Both the position numbers and the translations under genes were made by a program. Below the pieces are notes generated by a model, which was not told the DNA's origin, searched no databases, and was given only the letters and a program-made list of their open reading frames with translations. A stretch of 64,000 nt of DNA. Source: Streptomyces hyaluromycini. Lineage in GTDB: Bacteria; Actinomycetota; Actinomycetes; Streptomycetales; Streptomycetaceae. The stretch is taken from positions 186,001-250,000 of the forward strand of contig NZ_BCFL01000026.1 of NCBI RefSeq assembly GCF_002217755.1, given 5' to 3'. This document shows, piece by piece, positions 33,158 to 42,276 of this stretch. How positions within the stretch are numbered: position 1 is the first letter of the stretch; each line of letters begins with the position of its first letter.

Positions 33158-34519
33158 GTGTCCGAAACCGGCATGGGTGACAGCACGGTACAAGAAGGGC
33201 ACGCGGCGGAGGTACGGTCGGCGGAAGCGGACCGCCGTACCTTCATGCGCAGGGTCTTCCTGGCCGGCGGTGCCGCCGCGTTCACCGCCATGGGCGGAGC
33301 CGGCGCGGTGGCGTTCGCCGCCGACGCCTCCACCGCCAGTCCCTCGGCCGCGGCCGACGACAGCGCCGGCCCGTCCCCCAGCGCGAGCCCCACCGGCGGT
33401 GGCGGGGGCGGAGGCGGCGGCATCCTCGGTACGCAGACCATCACCGAGGACTTCTACGGCCTGACCACCGACGGCGGACAGATCGACGACCTCTTCACGC
33501 TCCGCTCCGAGGGAGTCGACACCGCACCCGTCGTCGCGGCCGCCCAGGCCTTCCTGGCCGGGCTCACCGACGCCCAGAAGGCGAAGACGCAGTTCTCGCT
33601 GCGCTCCACCGAGTGGCGGACCTGGAGCAATCTCGACCCGGGGGAGTTCAAGCGGCAGGGCGTGTCGCTGGCCGACCTGACGGACGACCAGAACGCGCTG
33701 GGCACCGCCCTGATGACGGCGGCGCTGAGCGCCGACGGCCTGGAGACCACCGAGAGGATCCGCCGTCTCAACAACGCGGCCGGCGTCATGCTCGGCAAGG
33801 CCGACGTCTTCAACGACGAACTCTTCTACTGGACCGTGATGGGCACGCCCTCGGCCACCGACCCCTGGGGTTTCCAGTTCGACGGCCACCACCTGGTCGT
33901 CAACTACTTCGTGCTCGGCGACCAGGTCGTGATGAGCCCCTGTTTCTGGGGCTCGGAGCCGACGAAGATGGTGATCGACGGCGAGACCGTCTCGGTCTGC
34001 CAGGAGGAGGTCGACGCGAGCCTGGCGTTCATCCAGTCGCTCACCGAGGCCCAGCAGGCGACCGCGATCATCAAGGCAACGAAGGCGAACGAGGACATGA
34101 AGGCCGGTGCCTTCGCCGACAACGCGGTCGTCGCTTACGCCGGCATCCGTGCCACCGAACTCACCCCGGCCCAGCAGCACAAGCTCCTTGCGGTCGCCGA
34201 GGCGTTCGTGAACCGGGCCAAGGCCGACGTGGCCAAGGTGCGCATGGCCGAGATCCGCAGCCACCTCGCGGACACCTACGCGGCCTGGGTGGGCGGCACC
34301 GGCGACGACGACCCCTTCTACCTGCGGGTCCACAGTCCGGTCGTCTGGATCGAGGTCGACTGCCAGGCGGCGGGGCCGCTGGGCGGCGCGTACGGCAAGA
34401 CGCGCGGTGACGGCCCCACCCAGCTGCACATCCACTCCGTCGTCCGCACCCCCAACGGCAACGACTACGGCAGGGAACTGCTCCGCCACCACTACCTGAC
34501 GTCACCGCACCACCACTGA
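33158..34519 (+). CDS. Tat-exported DUF3500 protein
   Basis: A 453-residue exported protein of unknown activity. A twin-arginine signal is visible (DRRTFMRRVFLAGG, residues 25-38), implying export of a folded, perhaps cofactor-containing, protein. A Ser/Pro linker and a run of nine glycines follow, then the DUF3500 domain (about 100-445; WGFQFDGHHLVVNYFV, PFYLRVHSPVVWIEVD). The C-terminus ends in a His-rich tail. GTG 33158 is chosen over ATG 33071 because AGAGAGGTG lies 8 nt upstream and the Tat motif is then close to the start. A strong hairpin terminates it against the convergent esterase gene. Confidence 0.87.
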   Translation: MSETGMGDSTVQEGHAAEVRSAEADRRTFMRRVFLAGGAAAFTAMGGAGAVAFAADASTASPSAAADDSAGPSPSASPTGGGGGGGGGILGTQTITEDFYGLTTDGGQIDDLFTLRSEGVDTAPVVAAAQAFLAGLTDAQKAKTQFSLRSTEWRTWSNLDPGEFKRQGVSLADLTDDQNALGTALMTAALSADGLETTERIRRLNNAAGVMLGKADVFNDELFYWTVMGTPSATDPWGFQFDGHHLVVNYFVLGDQVVMSPCFWGSEPTKMVIDGETVSVCQEEVDASLAFIQSLTEAQQATAIIKATKANEDMKAGAFADNAVVAYAGIRATELTPAQQHKLLAVAEAFVNRAKADVAKVRMAEIRSHLADTYAAWVGGTGDDDPFYLRVHSPVVWIEVDCQAAGPLGGAYGKTRGDGPTQLHIHSVVRTPNGNDYGRELLRHHYLTSPHHH

Positions 34520-34533
34520 GCCACGCGATCGAA

Positions 34534-34571
34534 GGGCCTGCTCCGGTTCCGCCGTGACACGGAGCAGGCCC
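34534..34571. terminator. Bidirectional terminator, DUF3500 / esterase
   Basis: GGGCCTGCTCCG and CGGAGCAGGCCC form a perfect 12-bp stem with a 14-nt loop between two convergent stops. Confidence 0.75.
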
Positions 34572-34600
34572 GGCCCGGTGGCTTCGGCGGCAGCGGCGCC

Positions 34601-35575
34601 TCAACCGGTGTGCAGAGCCTCCCTGATGGAGTCGACGGCGAGGTGCCGTGCGACGTTCGTGGCGTTCGTGTCGCGCAGGCTGTCCAGCATCATGAAGTCG
34701 TGCACCATGCCCTGGACCCGCACGGCGGTGACCGGGACGTCGGCCTCCCGCAGATGCGACGCGTACGCCTCGCCCTCGTCGCGCAGCACATCGGCCTCGT
34801 CGGTGATCACCAGGGCCGGCGGCAGCCCCCTGAGGTCCTCGACGGAGGCCTGCAGCGGGGCCGCGTAGCGTTCCCGGCGTTGGCCTTCGTCGGTCGTGTA
34901 CTGGTCCCAGAACCAGATCATGCCGTCCCGGGTGAGGTAGTAGCCGTCGGCGAACTGCCGGTAGGACGGCGTGTCGAAGTCGGCGTTCGTGACCGGGTAG
35001 AGCAGGATCTGCGCGGCGAGATCGATGTCGCCGCGGTCCTTGGCCATCTGGGCGAGGACCGCCGACATGTTGCCGCCCACCGAGTCGCCGCAGACGACCA
35101 TCCGGGACGGGTCGAGGCCGTGCTCGGTGCCGTGTGCCACGACCCACCGGGCGACGGCGTAGTTCTGCTCGATCTGGGTCGGGTACCTGGCCTCGGGCGC
35201 CCGGTCGTACACGGGGAACACGACGGCTGCCTGCGCCCCGGCGGCCAGCTCCCGGACGAGACGGTCGTGGGTGTTCTCGTCGCCGAAGACCCACCCGGCG
35301 CCATGGATGTAGAAGATCACCGGGAGCGGCCCGTTGATGCCCTCGGGCTTGATGACGTGGGCGCGTACGGTGCCCCACTCGCCGGCGTCGACGTCGATCC
35401 AGCTCTCGTCGGCGGGCGGTTTGGCCACGCCCTTGCCCGTCTGCAGACCGGCGAGGATGTCACGCCCCTGCGGGGGCGGTACCTCGTAGATCCGCGGGTG
35501 GGGTGCGGTGGCGTCGGCGAGTTCGCGGGCCGCGGGCTCCAGGTAGGGGGTGGGCGGCGGGGGCAGATCCTTCAT
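34601..35575 (-). CDS. HSL-family alpha/beta-hydrolase (esterase)
   Basis: A 324-residue cytosolic carboxylesterase of the hormone-sensitive-lipase group. The oxyanion-hole motif is HGAGW at H91 and the nucleophile elbow GDSVGG has S165. The acid is probably D262 in EADVLRDEGEAY and the base H292 in GMVHDF. An N-terminal cap of about 50 residues contributes to substrate selection in this family. ATG 35575 is preferred because GGAGG lies 6 nt upstream; longer versions would add an implausible Arg/Pro-rich extension. It is divergent from the second LAL gene across 326 bp. Substrate unknown. Confidence 0.88.
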   Translation of the reverse strand: MKDLPPPPTPYLEPAARELADATAPHPRIYEVPPPQGRDILAGLQTGKGVAKPPADESWIDVDAGEWGTVRAHVIKPEGINGPLPVIFYIHGAGWVFGDENTHDRLVRELAAGAQAAVVFPVYDRAPEARYPTQIEQNYAVARWVVAHGTEHGLDPSRMVVCGDSVGGNMSAVLAQMAKDRGDIDLAAQILLYPVTNADFDTPSYRQFADGYYLTRDGMIWFWDQYTTDEGQRRERYAAPLQASVEDLRGLPPALVITDEADVLRDEGEAYASHLREADVPVTAVRVQGMVHDFMMLDSLRDTNATNVARHLAVDSIREALHTG

Positions 35576-35901
35576 GACGAACCTCCAGAAAGTGCCGATG
35601 CCGCGGCGGTGGGGTTCGGCCGGCCGCTCGTCTCCGCGGGTCACCACCTGACGAGCGGGGCACCGCGGGTGCGTCGGCGGCGAGGCCGGGCGGCGGCATC
35701 GCCTTCCAGCCTGACACCGGACCGAGGAGGCGGCATCACGTGGCCGACGCCGTTCGGTAGTCCCGGTGCTACGGGCCGTGGGGGCAACTGGACAAAGGGC
35801 CCAGGCGCTGGCCAGTATGGGCCACACGGATCCGGTGACTGGACCCATGCGTGGCAGAGAGCAGCGGAAGCCGCCCCTTTCGAGCATCCTGGGGTTGACC
35901 A
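35576..35901. other. Intergenic, 326 bp, divergent promoters
   Basis: The space holds the promoter regions of the esterase and the second LAL gene. I found no gene and no copy of the CTACGTAG-type element. An in-frame TGA lies directly before the LAL start (35896-35898). Confidence 0.4.
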
Positions 35902-38658
35902 TTGGACGAGCTGTTCGGGCGGGACGAGGAACGTGGCCGGCTGACGGCGGCGCTCGACGAAGCCCGGCGCGGGATGAGCGGCGTCCTGGTCCTGAGGGGC
36001 GGGCCCGGGAGCGGCAAGAGCACTCTGCTCGACCACCTCCAGGCAGGCGCGGCCGCCGACTTCGAGATCGTGCGCTTCGACGCCGTGGAGTCCGAGGCCG
36101 AACTGGGCTTCGCCGCCCTGCACCAGCTGCTCAGGCCGCATCTGTCCCAGCTGCCCAAGCTGCCCGACCCGCAACGCGCCGCCCTCGGCCAGGTCTTCGG
36201 ATTCGAGGAGCGGACCAGCCCGCCCGACCGGTTCCTGGTCGCCCTCGCGTCGCTGGGGCTGCTCGACGCCCGCGCCGACGACCGGCCCCTGCTGTGCCTG
36301 GTGGACGACGCCCACTGGCTGGACGAGGAGTCGGCCGCGGTGCTCGCCTTCGTGGCCCGGCGGCTGCACGCCGACGCGATCACCATGGTCTTCGCCGCCC
36401 GCAACCACCCCGACCGGGTCGACCACCTGGCCGGACTCCCCGAACTTGCCGTGACCGGTCTCGACACGGACGCGGCCGGACGGCTGCTGGAATCGGCGGT
36501 CCCCGGCGCCCTCGACCCCGGCGTCCGCGACCGAGTCGTCACCTCGACCGGCGGCAACCCCCTCGCCCTCGTCGAAGCGGCCCGGGAACTCAGCGCCGAC
36601 CAGCTCAGCGGCGAGGCATCGCTGCCCGAACCGATGCCGCTGGGCAGCGCCCTGGAACGCGTCTACCTGCGCGAGGCGCTGGCGCTGCCGCCGCAGACCC
36701 GTACCCTCCTGCTCACCTCGGCCGCCGACCCCACCAGCGACCCGAACGTGCTGTGGCGGGCCGGCCCCGAGCTCGGCTTCGACGCCGGCGCCGCCGCGGC
36801 GGCCGAGGAGCGCAGCCTCCTCTCCATCCGCGAGACCGTCAGATTCCGTCATCCGCTGATCCGTTCGGCCGTCTACTACGGCGCCCCCCTCGCTCAGCGC
36901 ACCCGGGTGCACGCCGTCCTCGCCGAGGTCGCGGCGGATCTCGGCGAGGTCGACCTGCGTGCCTGGCACCTCGCGGCGGCCGCCACCGATCCGGACGACG
37001 TCGTCGCGGCGGAGCTCGACCGCGCCGCCGTACGCACCCGGGACCGCGGTGACTGGACCGGCAGTTCGTCGCTGCTGGCCCGCTCCGCGGCCCTGACCCC
37101 GGACCCGCACGCCCGGGCCCGGCGCCTGCTGGCGGCGGCCGAGGCGAGTGCCGTGGCCGGCTCCCCGGGCCGGGCACAGGCGCTGCTCGACGAAGCGGCC
37201 GCCTACCGCGACGACCGGCGCTACAACGGCCTGGTCCAGCGAGTCCAGGCACGGATCCACCGGCTCACGGGCGCACCGGCGGCCGCGACGTACGCCCTGC
37301 TGGCCGCGGCCCGGGAACTGGGTCCCGTCGACATCAGGCTCGCCCGCGACATCCTCGTGGAGGCGCTCGTCCAGGCGCAGATCAGCGGCTCACTGGCACC
37401 ACCGGGGGCGACGCGCCGCAGCGTCGCAGAGACGGTCCGCTCGCTGCCGCTGCCCGCCGGGATGCGGGCCACCACGGGCGACGTGGTGCTGGAGGCCGAC
37501 ACCGCCGTACACCTCGAAGGCCTGGCCGGTGCCGGTCCGAGGCTCCGGCAGGCCGTGGCGGCGGTACGGCAGGAGGAGTCGACCGCGCCGGAACTGTTCC
37601 AGCTGCTGGCCGCGGCCTGCTCGCACGCCACCGTCCTCGGCGACGACGTCACCCTGCACGAACTCGCCTGGCGGCTGCACGCCGAAGCCGGCCGGCAGGG
37701 CGCCGCCATCCCGATGGCCCTGGCCCTCAGCCACACCGCCCTCTCGGAGCTGATCGCCGGCCGCCTCGACGAGTCCGAGCGCCTCTTCGACCAGCGGACG
37801 GCGCTGGAGGAGGCCCGCGGCTCCCAGCTGTATCTCGGCGCCCTGCTCATCGCCGCCTGGCGCGGCCGGTTCGAGGAGGCCCGCGCGCTGGCCGAGGCGG
37901 TACGCGAGCACGCCGACCGCACCGGACAGGGCTACCAGCTGGTCTTCCTCGACTACGCCCGGTGCGTGGTCGAACTGAGCCAGAGCCGGTACGAGGAGGC
38001 GTACCTGAGCCTCGCGGGCCAGATCGGGGAACTCTGCCAGGCGAAGTTCGCCCTCGCCGACATGGTCGAGGCGGCCACCCGCAGCGGCCGCCAGGACGAG
38101 GCACTGGGCCTGCTGGAACTCCTGACCCGGCTCGCCGAGCGCACCCCCGTCCCGGGCCTGCTCGGCGACCTCGCCCGCGCCCGGGCCCTGACCACCGCCG
38201 ACCCGTCGTCGGCCGAGAAGCTGTACGTCCAGGCCATCCGGCACCACGAGGACGTCCGCGGCCCGCTGCGCCGGGCCCGCAGCCACCAGCTCTACGGCGA
38301 ATGGCTGCGCCGGGAGCGCCGGACCAGGGACGCCCGGCACGAACTGCGCACCGCCCACGAGCTCTTCGACGCCATGGGCGCCCAGGGCTTCGCCGCCAGA
38401 ACGGCACAGGAACTCTCCGCGGCCGGCGACTCCCTCCCGGCCGGTGCGCACGCACCGAGCGGCGGCGGCGAACTCACCCCGCAGGAGGCCCGGGTCGCCC
38501 GGCTCGCCGCGGGCGGCGCCACCAACGGGGAGATCGCCGCCCAGCTCTTCCTCAGTGTGCACACGGTCGACTACCACCTGCGCAAGGTGTTCAGGAAACT
38601 CGACGTCCACTCCCGCCGGGAACTCGCCGCCCGCCGCGACCGGCTCACCTCGGCGTAG
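35902..38658 (+). CDS. LAL-type LuxR transcriptional regulator (second)
   Basis: A 918-residue paralogue-like relative of the 29110-31878 regulator. Walker A is GGPGSGKS at 33-40, Walker B LCLVDDAHWL is near residue 133, and a helical-repeat sensor region follows. The LuxR helix-turn-helix spans about 858-912 (LTPQEARVARLAAGG, VHTVDYHLRKVFRKL). TTG 35902 is used because an in-frame stop lies two codons upstream and the conserved LFGRDEER opening follows immediately; only a weak GGGG purine stretch precedes it. It probably controls the divergent esterase or nearby genes. Confidence 0.88.
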   Translation: MDELFGRDEERGRLTAALDEARRGMSGVLVLRGGPGSGKSTLLDHLQAGAAADFEIVRFDAVESEAELGFAALHQLLRPHLSQLPKLPDPQRAALGQVFGFEERTSPPDRFLVALASLGLLDARADDRPLLCLVDDAHWLDEESAAVLAFVARRLHADAITMVFAARNHPDRVDHLAGLPELAVTGLDTDAAGRLLESAVPGALDPGVRDRVVTSTGGNPLALVEAARELSADQLSGEASLPEPMPLGSALERVYLREALALPPQTRTLLLTSAADPTSDPNVLWRAGPELGFDAGAAAAAEERSLLSIRETVRFRHPLIRSAVYYGAPLAQRTRVHAVLAEVAADLGEVDLRAWHLAAAATDPDDVVAAELDRAAVRTRDRGDWTGSSSLLARSAALTPDPHARARRLLAAAEASAVAGSPGRAQALLDEAAAYRDDRRYNGLVQRVQARIHRLTGAPAAATYALLAAARELGPVDIRLARDILVEALVQAQISGSLAPPGATRRSVAETVRSLPLPAGMRATTGDVVLEADTAVHLEGLAGAGPRLRQAVAAVRQEESTAPELFQLLAAACSHATVLGDDVTLHELAWRLHAEAGRQGAAIPMALALSHTALSELIAGRLDESERLFDQRTALEEARGSQLYLGALLIAAWRGRFEEARALAEAVREHADRTGQGYQLVFLDYARCVVELSQSRYEEAYLSLAGQIGELCQAKFALADMVEAATRSGRQDEALGLLELLTRLAERTPVPGLLGDLARARALTTADPSSAEKLYVQAIRHHEDVRGPLRRARSHQLYGEWLRRERRTRDARHELRTAHELFDAMGAQGFAARTAQELSAAGDSLPAGAHAPSGGGELTPQEARVARLAAGGATNGEIAAQLFLSVHTVDYHLRKVFRKLDVHSRRELAARRDRLTSA

Positions 38659-38816
38659 TCCGGAATCCGGTCCACCGTTCGCGATGATCATATGGAGATG
38701 TGCGGAAGTCCTCAGGTGGCCCTGGCTCCGGGCTCGACGCGCCCCGAAACTGTCAACTGTCAGTCGGCGGCGGCCTGTTCGAGCAGTGTGTGCGCCCAGA
38801 GCCCGAGGGAGCAGTC

Positions 38817-39107
38817 ATGAGATCGCGCCTCCAGTGGATCCACGGCCGCGGAGAGCACGCCGTTGTCGCACGCAGACAGACGTACGCGGCCGAGATCCTG
38901 GTCAAGTTCCTCGTCCTGGTCGGCCTGGTGTACATGCCGGTTCTGGTCTTCCACTGGGGTGTGTGGATCCCGTTCGCCGCGGCCGCCGGCTACCTGCTCT
39001 GGGAACTGGGCCGCGTCACCAGCGCGCTGGGCGAGCTTGCCGACCTCTGGAACGAGCGGCACACACAGCAGCGCGAGGAGCCGGCGCGAAGCGACGCCCT
39101 CAAGTGA
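38817..39107 (+). CDS. Small membrane protein, unknown function
   Basis: A 96-residue protein with a basic N-terminus and two adjacent membrane helices (about 24-42 and 48-66), then a charged C-terminal helix. ATG 38817 has GAGGGAG 6 nt upstream. I do not recognise the family; it resembles the many small two-helix membrane proteins of Streptomyces. It is convergent with the LLM oxidoreductase gene. Confidence 0.65.
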   Translation: MRSRLQWIHGRGEHAVVARRQTYAAEILVKFLVLVGLVYMPVLVFHWGVWIPFAAAAGYLLWELGRVTSALGELADLWNERHTQQREEPARSDALK

Positions 39108-39129
39108 CCCGACACGCCGTCACCCGGGT

Positions 39130-40188
39130 TCAGCCGGTCCGGTCGACCTCGTGGACCAGCTCGATCGCCCGCCCCAGCGTGGTGAGCCGGTCCTCCAGGG
39201 TCTCGCCGGCCGGGTAGAGGCGGACGGTGTCGACGCCGGCGTCGCGCCAGACCGCGAGGCGCTCGCGCACCATGGCCTCCGTGCCGATCAGCGTCGTACC
39301 GAGCACCATCTCGTCGGTCACCAGACCGGCCGCGCCGTCCCGGTCGCCGGCCTGCCAGCGTTCGCGCACCTCGGCGGCGACCTCGGCCCAGCCCTGGCGG
39401 CTGTAGGCGTTGTTGTAGAAGTTGGTGGACGCCGAGCCCATCCCGCCGAGGCTGAAGGCCAGTTCCTTCCTGCGCCCGGCGACCATCGCGCCGAGTGCCT
39501 CCTCGTCGGCCGCGAAGGCGACCTCGGCGCCCTGGCAGACGTCCAGGTCCGCGCGGGTACGACCGCTGCGGGCCAGGCCCTCGTCGAGGTGGGCGAAGTA
39601 GGCGTCGGCGGCGCCCTCGGGCACGAAGCTGGTGCCCAGCCAGCCGTCGGCGGCCTCGCCGGTCAGCCGCAGCATGGCCGGGGAGAGCGCGGCGAGGTAG
39701 ACGGGGATGTCGTGCTCGGCGCGCATCGACAGCCGCATCGGGACGGCCTCACCGCCCGGCAGCGGCAGGGTGAACTCCGCGCCGGAGTAGGAGAGCCGGC
39801 CGCCGCCGACCACCCGCCGTACGATCTCCACCGTCTCGCGCATGCGCCGCAGCGGCCGGGCGAAGGAGACGCCGTGCAGCCCCTCGATCACCTGCGGGCC
39901 GGAGGCACCGAGTCCGAGCAGGAAACGCCCGCCGGACAGGTTGGAGAGGGTGATGGCCGTCTGGGCCACCGCCGTCGGGGTCCGGGTGCCGAGCTGCATG
40001 ACGCCGGAGCCCAGCAGCATCCGGTCGGTGAGCGCCGCGTAGTAGCCGAGCGCGGAGGGCGCGTCGGAGCCCCAGGCCTCGGCGACCCAGCAGACATCCA
40101 GGCCCAGCTTCTCGGCCTCGACCACGAAGTCGCTCTGCTGTGACCAGTGTTCGCCGCCAGAGGCCTCGATCGTGGTGGCCGTCCGCAT
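39130..40188 (-). CDS. LLM-class F420-dependent oxidoreductase
   Basis: A 352-residue luciferase-like monooxygenase/F420-reductase fold protein. The family pattern is clear: LGLDVCWVAEAWGSDA, LGSGVMQLGTRTP, LSNLSGGRFLLGLGASGP. In actinobacteria these enzymes mostly use F420 to oxidise or reduce organic substrates; the substrate is not predictable. ATG 40188 overlaps the stop of the SRPBCC gene (ATGA), so the two are co-translated and may act on the same compound. Confidence 0.88.
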   Translation of the reverse strand: MRTATTIEASGGEHWSQQSDFVVEAEKLGLDVCWVAEAWGSDAPSALGYYAALTDRMLLGSGVMQLGTRTPTAVAQTAITLSNLSGGRFLLGLGASGPQVIEGLHGVSFARPLRRMRETVEIVRRVVGGGRLSYSGAEFTLPLPGGEAVPMRLSMRAEHDIPVYLAALSPAMLRLTGEAADGWLGTSFVPEGAADAYFAHLDEGLARSGRTRADLDVCQGAEVAFAADEEALGAMVAGRRKELAFSLGGMGSASTNFYNNAYSRQGWAEVAAEVRERWQAGDRDGAAGLVTDEMVLGTTLIGTEAMVRERLAVWRDAGVDTVRLYPAGETLEDRLTTLGRAIELVHEVDRTG

Positions 40189-40694
40189 CACGCCTCCGCC
40201 CGCTTCTTGATCTGCGCGAGGGTGGCGGTGATGCCACGCTCGAACTCCCGCAGCCGTACGAACACGATCTTCTGCTCCTTGTCGGGCATCCGGTCGATGG
40301 CGAGGGACAGCCCGGAACGCCCCGGTCCCAGCTGCATCCACTGCGACAGTTCGGTCCCGCCGTCCTTCGGACCGAGCCGGAACCGCCAGACCGCGGAGGG
40401 GTCGGCGGGATCCTCCACCGCCCAGGCGAACACCGACTCCGGCTCGCACTCGATCACATGGGAGGTGGTCTCCCACTTCCCGAGCGCCTCGTGCTCACTG
40501 CGACCGACGAACCTGGCCCCCACCGCCGGAGCGGCGGCCCCGTCCAGCCAGGAGACGGACCGGAGCTCCTCGCTCATCTCCGGCATCAGCTCGATGTCAC
40601 TGACCAGGGCCCACACCGTGGCCGGTGAGGCGTCGATCCAGGTCCGCACCTCGATCGTGGGTTTGTCCGCGTAGCGCGCGCCCGTCCACTCCAA
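40188..40694 (-). CDS. SRPBCC (START/Bet v1-fold) protein
   Basis: A 168-residue polyketide-cyclase/dehydrase-type SRPBCC protein that probably binds a hydrophobic ligand in its helix-grip cavity. Family features include the opening IEVRTWIDASPATVWALVSD and central VGARFVGRSEHE and SVFAWAVEDP. The TTG start at 40694 is supported by AAGGAGG about 9 nt upstream; no better codon fits. It is coupled to the LLM oxidoreductase gene, so it may deliver or stabilise that enzyme's substrate. Confidence 0.85.
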   Translation of the reverse strand: MEWTGARYADKPTIEVRTWIDASPATVWALVSDIELMPEMSEELRSVSWLDGAAAPAVGARFVGRSEHEALGKWETTSHVIECEPESVFAWAVEDPADPSAVWRFRLGPKDGGTELSQWMQLGPGRSGLSLAIDRMPDKEQKIVFVRLREFERGITATLAQIKKRAEA

Positions 40695-40801
40695 GACCGT
40701 CGGCCTCCTTGCCGTCCAGGGGTCTGACCTCCAGGGTTGCTAGATAAGACTCACCCTGTCAAGAGGTCACGCGGTTGCGCGGTCACGCAGCCACGCGGTG
40801 C

Positions 40802-41302
40802 TCAGTCGGTGCCGAACCGCCGGCGGATGTCCGGCCGCTGCCTGAGCCGCTCGGGATATCCGGGCCCCATCCGCATCGAGGTCTCCTCGGACCGCAGCGG
40901 CGTACGGCACTGGGAGCAGACGACCTCGGCGGTGGTGTCGTGGTCGCAGGCCTCGTGGTGGAAGACCACGGGCACGCCCCGCTCCCCGGCCAGCCACCGG
41001 TCGCCCCACGCGGACATCGCCGCGAGCACCGCGAACAGGTCCCGCCCTTTCTCCGTGAGGACGTAGTCGTAGCGCGGCGGCTCGGCCTCGTACAGCCGCT
41101 TCTCCAGGATCCGCTCGTCCACCAGGTGACGCAGCCGGTCGGTCAACGTGTTGCGGGCGATGCCCAGTTCCTGCTGGAACTCGTCGAAACGACGGATCCC
41201 GTAGAACGCCTCCCGCACCACCAGCGGCGTCCAGTGGTCACCCAGCAGGTCGACGGTCCGTGCGATGGAGCACGGCCACTTGGCGAACGAGGTCCGTTTC
41301 AT
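40802..41302 (-). CDS. HxlR-family transcriptional regulator with Cys-rich tail
   Basis: A 166-residue winged-helix regulator with the HxlR pattern (KWPCSIARTVDLLGDHWTP, GIARNTLTDRLRHLVDERIL). A cysteine near residue 11 sits at the position often used for redox or electrophile sensing in this family. The C-terminal part adds HHEACDH and CSQC, which look like a small metal or thiol site. ATG 41302 is fixed by the conserved MKRTSF opening. A 15-bp near-palindrome lies 17 nt upstream, between this gene and the divergent SDR gene, and is the likely autoregulated operator. Confidence 0.88.
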   Translation of the reverse strand: MKRTSFAKWPCSIARTVDLLGDHWTPLVVREAFYGIRRFDEFQQELGIARNTLTDRLRHLVDERILEKRLYEAEPPRYDYVLTEKGRDLFAVLAAMSAWGDRWLAGERGVPVVFHHEACDHDTTAEVVCSQCRTPLRSEETSMRMGPGYPERLRQRPDIRRRFGTD

Positions 41303-41318
41303 GCCTCCACGATAGCGA

Positions 41319-41333
41319 GTCTCATGATGAAAC
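41319..41333. promoter_or_regulatory. Candidate HxlR operator
   Basis: GTCTCATGATGAAAC is a near-perfect palindrome (two mismatched pairs plus the centre) in the divergent HxlR/SDR promoter region, close to the HxlR start. Its length and position suit the dimeric HxlR protein. Confidence 0.5.
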
Positions 41334-41511
41334 CCAGCTGACTGGTGCGGATTGCGAGGGCGTGCGACCGGACGTGTTCCCGGCACGTAGTCGTCGGCCC
41401 GCCCGCACCACGAACCCCACGGGATGTGAGCGGCCCGCCCAGGCCGCAGCATGAAGCGGGGGCCCGGCCGTCCGCCGGGCGGCCGTGAACCGTGAATCGA
41501 GGTGTCCGACC

Positions 41512-42210
41512 ATGAAGATCGAGGGATCGGTCGCGCTGGTGACCGGAGCGAACCGGGGGATCGGGGTGGCGTTCTGCCGCGCCCTGCTGGCCCGGGGCGC
41601 GGCCAAGGTGTACGCGGGCGTACGGCGGCCGGAGGACTTCGCCGAGCCGGGTCTCGAACCGCTGCGTCTCGACGTCACCGACCCCGAGCAGATCGCGGCC
41701 GCCGCGCGGACCGCGTCGGACGCGACCATCGTGATCAACAACGCGGGCATCCAGGCCGGGCCAAGCCTGCTGGAGGGCTCCCTGGACGGCGCGCGGCAGG
41801 AGCTGGAGGTGAACTATCTGGGCACCTGGGCCGTCTCGCGGGCCTTCGCACCGGTGCTCGCCGCCAACGGCGGGGGTGCCCTGGTGAACATGCTGTCCGT
41901 GGCGTCGTGGCGCTCGACGAAGCGGTTCCCCAGCTACGCCGCGTCGAAGGCGGCGCAGTGGTCGGTCACCAACGCGCTGCGGGTCGCCCTGCGGGAGCAG
42001 GGGACGCTGGTCGTCGGCGTGCACGTCGGCTGGGTGGACACCGGCGCCACCGCGGGGGTCGACGAGCCGAAGACGGACGCGGCCGAGGTGGCCGCGCAGA
42101 CCATGGACGCGATCGCCCGCGACGAGCCCGAGGTCCTGGTCGACGAGACGGCCCGCCGGGTGCGCGCCGCACTGTCCGGCCCGCTCGATCTCATCTACCC
42201 GACCGGCTGA
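41512..42210 (+). CDS. Short-chain dehydrogenase/reductase
   Basis: A 232-residue NAD(P)-dependent SDR. The cofactor motif TGANRGIG is at 10-17, NNAG at about 78, and the catalytic Ser (LSVAS), Tyr and Lys (YAASK) are in place. ATG 41512 has GAGGTG 7 nt upstream. It is probably regulated by the divergent HxlR protein and may be read through into the flavoprotein gene 66 nt downstream. Substrate unknown. Confidence 0.9.
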   Translation: MKIEGSVALVTGANRGIGVAFCRALLARGAAKVYAGVRRPEDFAEPGLEPLRLDVTDPEQIAAAARTASDATIVINNAGIQAGPSLLEGSLDGARQELEVNYLGTWAVSRAFAPVLAANGGGALVNMLSVASWRSTKRFPSYAASKAAQWSVTNALRVALREQGTLVVGVHVGWVDTGATAGVDEPKTDAAEVAAQTMDAIARDEPEVLVDETARRVRAALSGPLDLIYPTG

Positions 42211-42276
42211 TCGTACGACCTGATCGTGCGACGGTGGAGTCAGCAGATCGACTCGACACAACGGTGAGGTGGAGCC

